Counted from the stretch's first letter, positions 1 to 9,017 are shown. The stretch: 64,000 nt of DNA from Cellulophaga sp. HaHa_2_95 (GCF_019278565.1 NZ_CP058988.1:2046001-2110000); one strand, 5' to 3'. The notes: generated by a model from the letters alone, not told the origin. Program-made: numbers and translations.

Positions 1-1033
1 TAGCACCACCGTTAACATTTACGATATCTTGATTTAGTTTCAACTCACGCATTACCGCTAGAGACTGTGAAGCAAATGCTTCATTCAACTCAATCAATTC
101 AACATCTTCTTGCTTTAATCCGGCTTGCTTTAAAGCTTTCGGAATTGCTTTTACAGGACCGATACCCATGATGCGTGGCTCAACACCTGCCGCAGCATAA
201 TTTACCAAACGAGCGATAGGTTCAAGGTTTAATTCTTTAACCATATCTTCACTCATAACCATTACAAACGCAGCACCATCACTCATTTGAGATGAATTAC
301 CAGCAGTAACGCTACCACCAGCAGCGAAAACAGCTCTTAAACCAGCTAAAGCTTCTTTACTTGTTCCTTTTCTAGGACCTTCGTCTTTAGTGACTGTATA
401 ATTTTTACTTGCTTTTTTACCATTTTCGTCTACGTAGATTTGCTCTACATCAATAGGAACAATTTGATCCTGAAAACGATTCTCCGCTTGCGCTTTTAAA
501 GCTTTCATATGAGAATGGTAGGCAAACTCATCTTGATCTTCACGAGATACCTTAAATTGTTTGGCTACGGCTTCTGCAGTATTCCCCATTCCCCAGTAGT
601 AATCTTCATGACCAGATTTAACGAGGTCATAATTTAATTCTGGTTTGTTTCCTGTCATAGGAACAGAACTCATACTTTCTGCACCACCAGCGATGATACA
701 GTCTGCCATGCCAGCTTGAATTTTTGCAGTTGCGATACCAATAGTTTCAATACCAGAAGAACAAAAACGGTTTACCGTTACTCCAGGAACATCTACCACG
801 TCTAATCCCATTAAAGAAATTAAACGGGCCATGTTAAGTCCTTGAGAGCCTTCTGGCATTGCATTCCCTACGATAACATCGTCAATTCTTTTCTTATCTA
901 ATTGCGGCAGCTCCTTCATCATATACTGAATAGTCTCTGCGGCTAATTCATCTGTTCTTTTGAATCGGAAGACCCCTTTTGGAGCTTTCCCGACTGCTGT
1001 TCTATATGCTTTTACTATATATGCTGTTTTCAT
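1..1033 (-). CDS. fadA: Acetyl-CoA C-acyltransferase (thiolase), 3' end cut by window edge
   Basis: This is the first 344 residues of a thiolase that cleaves 3-ketoacyl-CoA to acetyl-CoA and a shortened acyl-CoA, the last step of beta-oxidation. The start MKTAYIVKAYRTAVGK is typical of the family. The nucleophilic Cys lies in NRFCSSGIETIG at about residue 90, and a GGAESMSSVPM segment follows. The visible part ends near LNEAFASQSLAV, so the C-terminal GHP and CxG catalytic motifs lie outside the window. The gene starts 4 bases after the stop of the upstream FadN-type gene, so the two are almost certainly co-transcribed from the MarR promoter. In the related Bacillus fadNAE operon an acyl-CoA dehydrogenase comes next, but that position is not visible here. 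The product is certain at family level. Confidence 0.96.
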   Translation of the reverse strand, partial: MKTAYIVKAYRTAVGKAPKGVFRFKRTDELAAETIQYMMKELPQLDKKRIDDVIVGNAMPEGSQGLNMARLISLMGLDVVDVPGVTVNRFCSSGIETIGIATAKIQAGMADCIIAGGAESMSSVPMTGNKPELNYDLVKSGHEDYYWGMGNTAEAVAKQFKVSREDQDEFAYHSHMKALKAQAENRFQDQIVPIDVEQIYVDENGKKASKNYTVTKDEGPRKGTSKEALAGLRAVFAAGGSVTAGNSSQMSDGAAFVMVMSEDMVKELNLEPIARLVNYAAAGVEPRIMGIGPVKAIPKALKQAGLKQEDVELIELNEAFASQSLAVMRELKLNQDIVNVNGGA

Positions 1034-1037
1034 TTTT

Positions 1038-3452
1038 CTAGTTTCTTAAAGGTTTCCCAGTTTTTAACATGTGCTGAATTCTTTCTAATGTTTTACGTTC
1101 TGTACAAAGAGATAAAAATGCTTCACGCTCTAGATCCAATAAATATTGCTCGGTAACTAGTGTAGGTTCCGATAAATCTCCACCAGCCATAACATAAGCT
1201 AATTTGTTAGCAATCTTTTTGTCGTGCTCACTGATGTAGTTACTATCTTCCATAGAGTCTGTACCTACTAAGAACATTCCTAAAGCTTGTTTTCCTAAAA
1301 CTTTAATGTCTTTACGCTTTACCGGTTGCGTGTATCCGGCCTCTGCCATTAATTTAGCATGCGCTTTAGCCGTAGCAATTTGTCGGTCTTTATTTACAAC
1401 AACAATATCTTTCCCTTTTTGTAAGATGCCTAAATCAAAGGCTTCATATGCTGAGGTAGAAACTTTGGCCATACCAATAGTTAAGAAGTATTCTTGAAGC
1501 ACGTTAAGCTCTACATCATTTTTATGAAATTGGTCTTGTGCTCTAACCGCAAACTCCTTAGAACCACCACCACCAGGGATGACACCAACACCAAATTCTA
1601 CTAAACCAATATACGTTTCTGCTGCAGCGACTACTTTATCTGCATGAAGCGAGAGCTCACAACCACCTCCTAGAGCCATTCCATGCGGAGCAGCTACTGT
1701 TGGTATCGCAGAATAACGCATACGCATCATCGTATCTTGGAACATTTTAATAGCCATGTTCAATTCGTCATATTCTTGCTCTACGGCCATCATGAAAATC
1801 ATTCCGATGTTTGCACCCACAGAGAAATTTGGCGCTTGATTACCCACAACTAAGCCTTGGAAGTCTTTTTCGGCAAGATCAATAGCCTTATTTAATCCTG
1901 CTAAAACATCACCACCAATGGTGTTCATTTTAGATTGGAATTCTACGTTCAGGATTCCGTCTCCTAAATCTTCAACAACAACACCGCTGTTTTTGAAAAC
2001 TTCTTTAGATTTTCTAATGTTATCTAAAATGATAAACGAATCTTGACCTGGAATTTTTTCAATTGATTTCTTAGGGATATCATAGAAATAACTAGCTCCG
2101 TCTTTAACAGCGTAGAACGATTTTGTTCCGCTAGCTAACATATCGTTTACCCAAGCAGCAGGAGTTTCTCCTTCCGCCTTCATTATTTCAAGTCCTTTTT
2201 CAATGCCTATAGCATCCCAAATTTGAAAAGGTCCGTGTTCCCATCCAAATCCAGCTTTCATCGCATCATCAATCTTATAAAGCTCATCTGTAATTTCTGG
2301 AATTCTATGCGATACATAAGCAAATAATGCAGCAAAACTTTTTCTGTAGAATTCACCAGCTTTATCTTTTCCAGCAACTAATACTTTAAATCGATCAGCT
2401 ACCTTATCAATAGTCTTCGTTAATTCTAAAGTGGCAAAACTTGCTCTCTTACTAGAACGATACTCCATCGTATCTAAATCTAGCGTTAAGATTTCTGTTT
2501 TCCCTTTAGCATCTTTTGATTTCTTATAGAAACCTTGCCCTGTTTTACTTCCCAACCATTTATTTTCCATCATTGTATTGATGAAGGCTGGTAATTTAAA
2601 TAGGTCTAATTTTTCATCGTCCTTGCAATTCTCAGCAATCCCGTTTGCCACATGAACCAATGTATCTAAGCCTACCACATCAACAGTTCTGAAGGTAGCA
2701 GATTTTGGACGACCGATTACAGGTCCCGTTAATTTATCAACTTCTTCCACAGTCATTCCTAACTCTTTTACCATATGGAAAAGACTCTGAATGCTGAAAA
2801 TACCAATTCTGTTTCCAATAAAAGCAGGAGTATCTTTAGCAACAACGGAAGTTTTACCTAAAAACTGTTCGCCATACCCATTTAAAAAATCTAATACTTC
2901 AGGTGAAGTTTTAGGACCAGGGATTATTTCAAAAAGTTTTAAGTAACGTGCAGGGTTAAAGAAGTGCGTTCCACAGAAATGTTTCTGGAAATCTTCACTA
3001 CGCCCTTCACTCATGAATTTTATAGGAATACCTGAGGTGTTTGAGGTAATCAAAGTACCAGGTGTTCTATGTTTTTCTAAATTTTCAAAGACTATCTTTT
3101 TAATGTCAAGTCGTTCTACCACCACTTCAATAATCCAATCTACCTTAGAAACTTTAGCAATATCATCTTCAAGGTTTCCTGTTGTGATACGATCAGCAAA
3201 TTTCTGATTGTAAATGGGTGATGGTTTAGATTTTAATGCTGCGGTTAATGAGTCATTTACCAATCTATTGCGAACTACTTTATCTTCAAGCGTAAAGCCT
3301 TTAGCTTTTTCTTTCTCATTTAGTTCTCTAGGGACAATATCTAGTAATAATACTTCAACTCCGATATTAGCAAAATGACATGCTATGCCACTTCCCATAA
3401 TTCCAGAACCAACAACGGCTACTTTCTTAATGTGTTTATTCATCGAATTCAT
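1038..3452 (-). CDS. fadN: FadN-type 3-hydroxyacyl-CoA dehydrogenase / enoyl-CoA hydratase
   Basis: This 804-aa bifunctional beta-oxidation enzyme hydrates 2-enoyl-CoA and oxidises 3-hydroxyacyl-CoA with NAD. The N-terminal third is the dehydrogenase: the Rossmann loop VAVVGSGIMGSGIA is at about residues 11-24 and HFFNPARYLKLFEIIP carries the usual catalytic His region. The crotonase domain is C-terminal (about residues 490-700), with an oxyanion/Glu segment GMALGGGCELSL and a second glycine-rich segment GVIPGGGG. This order is the reverse of E. coli FadB/FadJ and matches Bacillus FadN. The gene lies 5 bases after marR and 4 bases before the thiolase, so it is the middle gene of a MarR-controlled operon. 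ATG start near MNKHIKKVAVVG; M4 is an equally plausible start. Confidence 0.95.
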   Translation of the reverse strand: MNSMNKHIKKVAVVGSGIMGSGIACHFANIGVEVLLLDIVPRELNEKEKAKGFTLEDKVVRNRLVNDSLTAALKSKPSPIYNQKFADRITTGNLEDDIAKVSKVDWIIEVVVERLDIKKIVFENLEKHRTPGTLITSNTSGIPIKFMSEGRSEDFQKHFCGTHFFNPARYLKLFEIIPGPKTSPEVLDFLNGYGEQFLGKTSVVAKDTPAFIGNRIGIFSIQSLFHMVKELGMTVEEVDKLTGPVIGRPKSATFRTVDVVGLDTLVHVANGIAENCKDDEKLDLFKLPAFINTMMENKWLGSKTGQGFYKKSKDAKGKTEILTLDLDTMEYRSSKRASFATLELTKTIDKVADRFKVLVAGKDKAGEFYRKSFAALFAYVSHRIPEITDELYKIDDAMKAGFGWEHGPFQIWDAIGIEKGLEIMKAEGETPAAWVNDMLASGTKSFYAVKDGASYFYDIPKKSIEKIPGQDSFIILDNIRKSKEVFKNSGVVVEDLGDGILNVEFQSKMNTIGGDVLAGLNKAIDLAEKDFQGLVVGNQAPNFSVGANIGMIFMMAVEQEYDELNMAIKMFQDTMMRMRYSAIPTVAAPHGMALGGGCELSLHADKVVAAAETYIGLVEFGVGVIPGGGGSKEFAVRAQDQFHKNDVELNVLQEYFLTIGMAKVSTSAYEAFDLGILQKGKDIVVVNKDRQIATAKAHAKLMAEAGYTQPVKRKDIKVLGKQALGMFLVGTDSMEDSNYISEHDKKIANKLAYVMAGGDLSEPTLVTEQYLLDLEREAFLSLCTERKTLERIQHMLKTGKPLRN

Positions 3453-3457
3453 TACGA

Positions 3458-3910
3458 TTAAATTGTTTTTGAATCTTTAGTGTAAATTTTCTTATCTATA
3501 ACCAACTTATTAATGGTATCCATAACTTCAAAAAAACCATTTAGGTGATCTTCTTGAACACTGTCTTTAACTACCTCATTAAAACGAAGTACAACATTTT
3601 TTGAATCCACTCTTTTTTCTAGGCCAAATGGTGTTAGGTGAATTAAAACCCCTCTTCCATCATTAGGATTCGGTTTTCTAATTATCAAGCCTTTTTCTTC
3701 CATACTTTTTAGTATTCTTGAAAGACTAGTCGCTTCCATACCCATTTTAGGACCTAAGGCCGTAGAAGGGGTGCCTGTTTTTGGATCAATGCTTAATAAA
3801 GTGAAACCTACCGCCATGGTAGTCTCAAAATTTTTAGCCTCTTCGTTATACATTCTGGCAACTGCTTGCCAAGTGGCTCTTAAAGCATAATCTATCGTAA
3901 GCTCCTTCAT
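3458..3910 (-). CDS. MarR family transcriptional repressor of the beta-oxidation operon
   Basis: This 150-aa winged-helix regulator has an alpha-helical N-terminus, a recognition region LGPKMGMEATSLSRILKSME and the wing DGRGVLIHLTPFG (about residues 55-115), which is the standard MarR layout and length. It is the first gene of the operon with the FadN-type enzyme and the thiolase. A perfect 26-bp palindrome sits 30 bases upstream of its start, immediately behind the -7 promoter element, so autorepression is likely. By analogy with other fatty-acid regulators, acyl-CoA or free fatty acid is a plausible inducer, but the sequence alone does not show the ligand. Confidence 0.93.
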   Translation of the reverse strand: MKELTIDYALRATWQAVARMYNEEAKNFETTMAVGFTLLSIDPKTGTPSTALGPKMGMEATSLSRILKSMEEKGLIIRKPNPNDGRGVLIHLTPFGLEKRVDSKNVVLRFNEVVKDSVQEDHLNGFFEVMDTINKLVIDKKIYTKDSKTI

Positions 3911-3927
3911 ACATTATTTATAGAACT

Positions 3928-3935
3928 CAAATATA
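3928..3935 (-). promoter_or_regulatory. -7 promoter element of the marR-fadN-fadA operon
   Basis: The minus strand reads TATATTTG, an exact match to the Bacteroidota -7 consensus TAnnTTTG, 18 bases upstream of the marR ATG. No clear TTG -33 element is present: that position is taken up by the palindrome at 3940-3965. Confidence 0.6.
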
Positions 3936-3939
3936 GTAA

Positions 3940-3965
3940 AATTTATTATGCATGCATAATAAATT
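3940..3965. promoter_or_regulatory. 26-bp perfect palindrome, probable MarR operator
   Basis: Every base pairs with its dyad partner around the centre TGCATGCA, with arms of A/T-rich sequence (AATTTATTA on the left). It begins 5 bases upstream of the -7 element and covers the -33 region, so a bound dimer would block RNA polymerase. The MarR gene starts 30 bases away. The palindrome is seen directly; its use as the MarR site is inference. Confidence 0.7.
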
Positions 3966-4078
3966 AATGAAAATTTTTTGATGTTGATTGTTAAATTTTT
4001 AAACTTCAATCTAAGATAATGTATTACACTAAGGTTTTAACGTGCTGTAGTCTAATTAATTATAAAATCAAGTCATTA

Positions 4079-4109
4079 TTTGTAAGAAATTTTCTACTCG
4101 CTATAATTG
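4079..4109 (+). promoter_or_regulatory. Candidate orphan plus-strand promoter
   Basis: TTTG at 4079-4082, then exactly 19 bases, then TATAATTG at 4102-4109. This matches the Bacteroidota promoter form TTTG-N19-TAnnTTTG with one mismatch. No plus-strand gene follows, but a plus-strand terminator-like hairpin with a T-run ends at 4328. Confidence 0.35.
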
Positions 4110-4115
4110 TATGTT

Positions 4116-4328
4116 GTGTTTAGAATTCAGCAAGTCCGTTGATCCGAGATTTTTGCAAAAAAATAAATTTATAATGGAGTGGAAGAGAAATAAAATAGCT
4201 ATTATTTAAGTCTTAGTTTAGGTTCCCAGAACTATAAGGAGGTTGCTTGGTTTGAGGATAATGTATGAAAATACAAATGCCAATACAATCTGCGTTTTAA
4301 CTGCGTATTATATTGGCATTGTTTTTTT
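4116..4328 (+). ncRNA. Candidate small RNA in the marR-fadD gap
   Basis: The 435-base gap between marR and fadD (3911-4345) contains no convincing ORF. It does hold a promoter-like sequence at 4079-4109 and a hairpin plus T-run ending at 4328, which would delimit a transcript of about 210 bases. The interior contains AAGGAGG at 4236-4242. The only short ORFs are an 11-codon frame at about 4180 and a frame from 4261 that runs antisense into fadD; neither looks like a real protein. This is inference from the arrangement alone. The hairpin may simply be the fadD terminator. Confidence 0.25.
4276..4328. terminator. Stem-loop terminator, bidirectional
   Basis: The arms AATGCCAATA (4276-4285) and TATTGGCATT (4311-4320) pair perfectly over 10 bp. 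A GTTTTTTT run follows on the plus strand. On the minus strand it lies just after the fadD stop, but with a poorer U-tract, so the stronger orientation is plus, where there is no annotated gene. Confidence 0.6.
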
Positions 4329-4345
4329 AGAACTTATAAAAATGA

Positions 4346-6115
4346 TTAATGTCCATAAATGTCATTGTATAATTTTACGTATTTCTCTTTTACAATTTTA
4401 CGACGTAATTTAAGGGTAGGGGTTAAATGTCCATTTTCCACACTCCATGCATCTGGTGTTAATCGGAATTGTTTCACCGTTTCCCATTTTGCAAAGTTTG
4501 TATTGGCATCATCTACTTCTTCTTGAATTCTAGCAATAACCTTTTCATTTTTGACAAGGTCTTCATTACTTGTGATGGTAACATTGTGAATCTTAGCCCA
4601 ATTCTTAACAAAATCAAAATCGGGTTGAATAAATGCGGCAGGCATTTTCTCGCCCTCTCCAATCACCATAATTTGGTCTATAAATCTAGATTGCTTAAAT
4701 CTGTTTTCTAACAATTGAGGCGCTACATATTTACCGCCAGATGTTTTAAACATTTCTTTTTTACGATCAGTGATTTTTAAAAATCCTTCAGCATCGATCT
4801 CTCCAATATCTCCGGTATGGAAATAGCCATTAATGATTACTTCTTTAGTTTTTGCATCATCTTTAAAGTACCCAAGCATTACTTGTGGCCCTTTAATACA
4901 AATTTCACCATCACTTTCAATCTTAACTTCTGTTCTGTCAATTGGCTTTCCTACAGTGCCTATTTTAAAACCACCATTACGCATATCATTAACTGAGACC
5001 ACGGGTGATGTTTCTGTTAAGCCGTAGCCTTCCATAACCCCAAAATCCGCGGCATTAAAAATCCGTGCCAATCTAGGTTGTAGTGCAGCGCTACCAGAGG
5101 CCATTACAGACAATTCCCCACCTAGGGCAGCTTTCCATTTACTGAAAATTAATTTGCGTGCCAGCCCTAATTTTTGTTCATACCACCAGCCATTCTGGCC
5201 ATATGGCTCATATTGTAAACCTATATCTACAGCCCAAAAAAATAATTTTTTCTTAATACCTGTTAAGTCAGTTCCTTTGGCAATAATTTTGTCATATACT
5301 TTTTCTAGTAACCTGGGCACCGCAGTCATGACGTGTGGTTTTACTTCCTGAGCATATTCACTTATTTGATCAATAGGCGCGTAATAAATCGAACAGCCAC
5401 AATATTGATATAAATAAATAAGCATGCGCTCATACACATGGCATAAAGGTAAAAAGCTTAACGCTCTTGATGCTCCTACTTCTATAGGAATCCGTTGAAA
5501 ACTTCCCAGCGCATTGCTTACAATGTTTTCATGAGAAAGCATAACACCTTTTGGTCTTCCTGTGGTACCAGAAGTGTATATCAAAGTAGCTAAATCTGTA
5601 GTTTTAACCGCATTTTTTAAATCATCCACTTCATTTTGATTAGAAATGTCTTTTCCTAATTCTAAAACTTCTGACCAATTTTTGCAGTCTCCCAGCGTAT
5701 CAAATGAGAAGACATCGATTAAGTTAGGCACCTCATGTCTAATTGCTTTTATTTTTTCATACACCTCTGAGCACGAAACAAAGCAATAACTTGCCTCAGA
5801 ATGATTTAGAACATACGCATAGTCTTCCTCAGATATGGTAGGGTATATAGGAACATTTTGTGCTCCTAATTGAAGGATGCCAATATCCATAATATTCCAC
5901 TCTGTCCTATTCGAAGAAGATATAAGAGCAATTTTGTCATTAGTTTTTACGCCTAAACGTAATAAAGCTCTACTTATCGTATTGGCTTTGTCTAAATACT
6001 CTTCTGTTGATGTCGCAACCCATTTCCCATCAGTTTTAGTAACTAGTGCCTTTTCAAGGTTGTATTTTTCTAGCTGATAATAAGGAAAATCAAAGAGTCG
6101 GGTTATGTTTTGCAT
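4346..6115 (-). CDS. fadD: Long-chain acyl-CoA synthetase (AMP-forming)
   Basis: This 589-aa adenylate-forming enzyme activates long-chain fatty acids to acyl-CoA, feeding the beta-oxidation genes next door. The AMP-binding P-loop LIYTSGTTGRPKGVMLSH is at about residues 178-195, the A5 motif EGYGLTETSP near residue 363, the A7 motif GYFHTGDIGEID and A8 DRKKEMFKTSGGKYVAP near residue 455. The C-terminal Lys region (LTPTLKLRRKIVKEKY) is present, so the enzyme looks complete. It is transcribed alone on the minus strand, 435 bases from the marR operon, and is not obviously under the same operator. The long form with an insert around residues 240-330 resembles the FAA1/ACSL-like bacterial type more than short E. 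coli FadD. Confidence 0.94.
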   Translation of the reverse strand: MQNITRLFDFPYYQLEKYNLEKALVTKTDGKWVATSTEEYLDKANTISRALLRLGVKTNDKIALISSSNRTEWNIMDIGILQLGAQNVPIYPTISEEDYAYVLNHSEASYCFVSCSEVYEKIKAIRHEVPNLIDVFSFDTLGDCKNWSEVLELGKDISNQNEVDDLKNAVKTTDLATLIYTSGTTGRPKGVMLSHENIVSNALGSFQRIPIEVGASRALSFLPLCHVYERMLIYLYQYCGCSIYYAPIDQISEYAQEVKPHVMTAVPRLLEKVYDKIIAKGTDLTGIKKKLFFWAVDIGLQYEPYGQNGWWYEQKLGLARKLIFSKWKAALGGELSVMASGSAALQPRLARIFNAADFGVMEGYGLTETSPVVSVNDMRNGGFKIGTVGKPIDRTEVKIESDGEICIKGPQVMLGYFKDDAKTKEVIINGYFHTGDIGEIDAEGFLKITDRKKEMFKTSGGKYVAPQLLENRFKQSRFIDQIMVIGEGEKMPAAFIQPDFDFVKNWAKIHNVTITSNEDLVKNEKVIARIQEEVDDANTNFAKWETVKQFRLTPDAWSVENGHLTPTLKLRRKIVKEKYVKLYNDIYGH

Positions 6116-6327
6116 AGGTTTAATCTGAATTTGTATTGCAAAATAAGAAAAAAACCGACTTTAAAACTGAGAATCACATAAATATTAACGTTTCTGTCAT
6201 CAAATTCGTTAAAATGATTTTAAGCTTCTGGTAAAATTAATTTTTCCAGTCATCTACAATAAACTGCAATTTAACTAGTTATAAGTACTATTAAACCAAA
6301 TGTAGGAAAAATCCTTCGATTATTTCG

Positions 6328-6335
6328 TATTTTTG
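6328..6335 (+). promoter_or_regulatory. -7 promoter element for the T9SS protein gene
   Basis: TATTTTTG matches TAnnTTTG 28 bases upstream of the ATG at 6363. There is no good TTG at the -33 distance, so it is only a candidate. The 247-base divergent gap with fadD shows nothing else I can support. Confidence 0.4.
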
Positions 6336-6362
6336 TTTTAATCAGTACTAAAACTAAAATCG

Positions 6363-8963
6363 ATGAAAAAAAACTACTCCAATCTTAATTATGCTATTTT
6401 TATCCTAGTAGTCCTCTGTAATTTCACCTTTTTAAAAGCACAATCAGAACCTTTTGAATGTGATTTTAATGCGTATTTATTTCAGTATAACGATATCTAT
6501 GCGGTAGATTTAGCTTCGGGCGGATCTTATATTGTAGCTGAAGACATTACACCAGGTAGTATTAATGCGGCGGCATATAATTCTGCTGATGGTTATATTT
6601 GGGGATATTTATCCTCACCAGCTAAATCAATTGTGCGTATTGGAAAAGATTTTACACCGGAAATTTTTGAGATTTCGGAACTACCTGATACAAAAAACAA
6701 ATATGTAGGAGATATCACTATAGATGGAATATATTATTTCAAAGCAGGAGGTACTACTTTTTATGGGCTAGATTTAAATCCTACCTCTGATACTTACCTA
6801 GAATATCTTGGTTCTTTTACTTTGAATAAAAATATTAGTATACATGATTGGGCCTTTAATGCAGTGGATAACAAATTGTATGCGGTTGAAAAAGGGTCCA
6901 ATATTTTGTATAGAATTTCTGTAGCTACAGGAGAGGTTGAAGATTTAGGCGTTGTGCCTATTCTATCGGGGTTTGATTATACCTATGGAGCAGTATATTT
7001 TGATGTCGATGGTAATTTCTATATCTCAGCCAATCAAACGGGTTCTGTTTATAAAATAAACAATGTACAGACTATTTCTAACGGTGTTATGGTGTCTAAT
7101 ATATTTGCTTTTGGTCCGGCGAGTGCAAGTAATGATGGTGCACGTTGCCCTACAGCACCTGTACCACAAGAAGATTGTATAAATGGCGTAGATGATGATG
7201 GCGACGGATTGGTAGACTGTGATGACCCTTCTTGTTCAGGTATAAGTTCTTGCCCTACCATTACAACAACATCCGGAGGAAATGATGGAGGATTAGAAAG
7301 TAATGACAGACTCTCTAGCTTAATAAATCAGCGAAACTTTAATAGGGCAACGGCTAATTATAAGTTTGATAAAACCACCGCTAAAACCATAAAAAAAGGA
7401 TTTAATTACAAACGAAAAGGAGCCTATACCAGTAAAGAAATTCCTTTAAATACGTTGGTGCCTTTAGGTATTGTTGGAGAGAGTTCTACGATAGAATCCT
7501 CACCAGCAGATTTATTAGCGCTTACAAATGCCTCTGATATTTTCTCTGTTGATTATTTGAAAGAGAGCGAAACAGTTAGTGCTTTAATGGTGATAAAAAC
7601 GGAAGATAATGTGTATGAACACAGCAAATTTATTTGTGACCGTTTTCTAGGGGCGCAACTATTATCTGTTTCTACTATTCAATTGCGAGAAAAAGATTTC
7701 ATTAAGTCAATTATTAAACAAGCAGACGGTAGTATAGAATTTGCCTTGACATTTTCTGCAAGAGTGAATGAGGATGATGAATTTATAGTAGAATCTCATT
7801 GGAATATTGATGCTTATGAAAAGAATACGGCTTATTATAATTTTCAAATATGGTCTAATTCGGTTGACGATTTACTGAAATTAGGAGATGAGATATTAAA
7901 CCTTTTAGAAGCCAATGGTGCAATTGCCGATTATTCAGGGTCTACACCACCTCCGGTTTTTGTAAGAAGTGCAAGTTATGCTAATGGTGCAATAAACTTA
8001 CAGCTAACCAACAATAATAATAGCACGTCTATTACTATGGATGGTGGAATGAAAAAGACAGAAACCAGTGGTACCGATAACTTGAACTTAGCAACGACTA
8101 TTGCTTCAAGGGTAGAAAGTATTACCGTAGAAACAGGAGCTTTATTTGATTTTGGATTTAGAATACAAAACGCACAAGGCGATACTCCAGATGATCTTTT
8201 TGTTGCGGATGCACCTTGGGGCTTAGATGAATCTTCTGATAATACCACCGTAACCGTTTATGATGTGCAACAGAATGAAACTAGTTATGCACATAGTGGA
8301 TATAGAATTGAACGGAATGTTCATGCTAAGGGTACAACGGCAAACTATTTGGGTGTATACCGTGCATTGACACCGCGCTTTCAAGCAGTAGATTTATCAG
8401 CTTATGAGAAATTATCTTTTAATGCCTCTGGAACAGGAACTCTAGAAGTTAAAATATTAAAAGGTGATGGTGCTTTTTACACCACAGAACTCCTGCTAAG
8501 TGAAGAAGCTAAAATGTTTGAGATTCTTGCTTCAGATTTTAAAGATGAAACAAATAATATAGCAGATTTTTCAAACTTAAAAGTGGTACTCTTTAATATG
8601 CATTCTACGGATGGAAGTGTTCAGGAAAAAGAAATGACATTATCTGAGATCGATTTTAATAATAGATCTGCTATAGAAGAAGAAATTATCGTGGAGGAAG
8701 AAACGAGTACAAAAGCTTTAATATACCCTAACCCAGTGGAAGCTTCAACTACCTTGTATTATACTTCAAGAACAGATGATACCTATACATTGGAGTTATT
8801 TTCTCTAAATGGGATTTTATTAAATAACCACTCGCAAGAAGGAACTAATGTAGTCGGAAATAACGAAATTACAATACCTCGTAAAGACTTGAGTCCTGGA
8901 ATTTATTTTTACAAGTTAGCGAGTAAAGATCAGATATGGAGCGGAAAGATTGTTGTCAAATGA
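6363..8963 (+). CDS. Secreted protein with T9SS type A C-terminal sorting domain
   Basis: An 866-aa exported protein. Residues 1-26 are a signal peptide ending near FLKAQS. Residues 30-265 form a repeat region with segments such as YGAVYFDVDGNFYISA and LYRISVATGEVEDLG, a beta-propeller-like fold resembling DUF6923. An acidic Cys-containing linker DDDGDGLVDCDDPSC near residues 280-295 looks like a calcium-binding DxDxDG stretch. The middle (about 300-780) I do not recognise. The last 80 residues begin YPNPVEAS and end SGKIVVK, the type A sorting domain that directs outer-membrane passage and anchoring by the type 9 system. It stands alone between divergent fadD and convergent purL. The function is unknown; a role in surface binding is only a guess. 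Confidence 0.85.
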   Translation: MKKNYSNLNYAIFILVVLCNFTFLKAQSEPFECDFNAYLFQYNDIYAVDLASGGSYIVAEDITPGSINAAAYNSADGYIWGYLSSPAKSIVRIGKDFTPEIFEISELPDTKNKYVGDITIDGIYYFKAGGTTFYGLDLNPTSDTYLEYLGSFTLNKNISIHDWAFNAVDNKLYAVEKGSNILYRISVATGEVEDLGVVPILSGFDYTYGAVYFDVDGNFYISANQTGSVYKINNVQTISNGVMVSNIFAFGPASASNDGARCPTAPVPQEDCINGVDDDGDGLVDCDDPSCSGISSCPTITTTSGGNDGGLESNDRLSSLINQRNFNRATANYKFDKTTAKTIKKGFNYKRKGAYTSKEIPLNTLVPLGIVGESSTIESSPADLLALTNASDIFSVDYLKESETVSALMVIKTEDNVYEHSKFICDRFLGAQLLSVSTIQLREKDFIKSIIKQADGSIEFALTFSARVNEDDEFIVESHWNIDAYEKNTAYYNFQIWSNSVDDLLKLGDEILNLLEANGAIADYSGSTPPPVFVRSASYANGAINLQLTNNNNSTSITMDGGMKKTETSGTDNLNLATTIASRVESITVETGALFDFGFRIQNAQGDTPDDLFVADAPWGLDESSDNTTVTVYDVQQNETSYAHSGYRIERNVHAKGTTANYLGVYRALTPRFQAVDLSAYEKLSFNASGTGTLEVKILKGDGAFYTTELLLSEEAKMFEILASDFKDETNNIADFSNLKVVLFNMHSTDGSVQEKEMTLSEIDFNNRSAIEEEIIVEEETSTKALIYPNPVEASTTLYYTSRTDDTYTLELFSLNGILLNNHSQEGTNVVGNNEITIPRKDLSPGIYFYKLASKDQIWSGKIVVK

Positions 8964-8982
8964 TATTAATTGCTATGAATAG

Positions 8983-9017
8983 GAAGAGCCATCAGGCAAC
9001 TTTTGGCTTTTCTTTTT
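8983..9017 (+). terminator. Terminator of the T9SS protein gene
   Basis: GAAGAGCCA (8983-8991) pairs with TGGCTTTTC (9004-9012), 9 bp including one G-U, followed by TTTTT, 20 bases after the stop codon. Confidence 0.7.

Noticed and set aside
1306..3207. Plus-strand ORFs of about 63 codons inside the FadN-type gene
   Set aside because: They lie antisense to a well-recognised coding sequence, have no promoter and no family resemblance.
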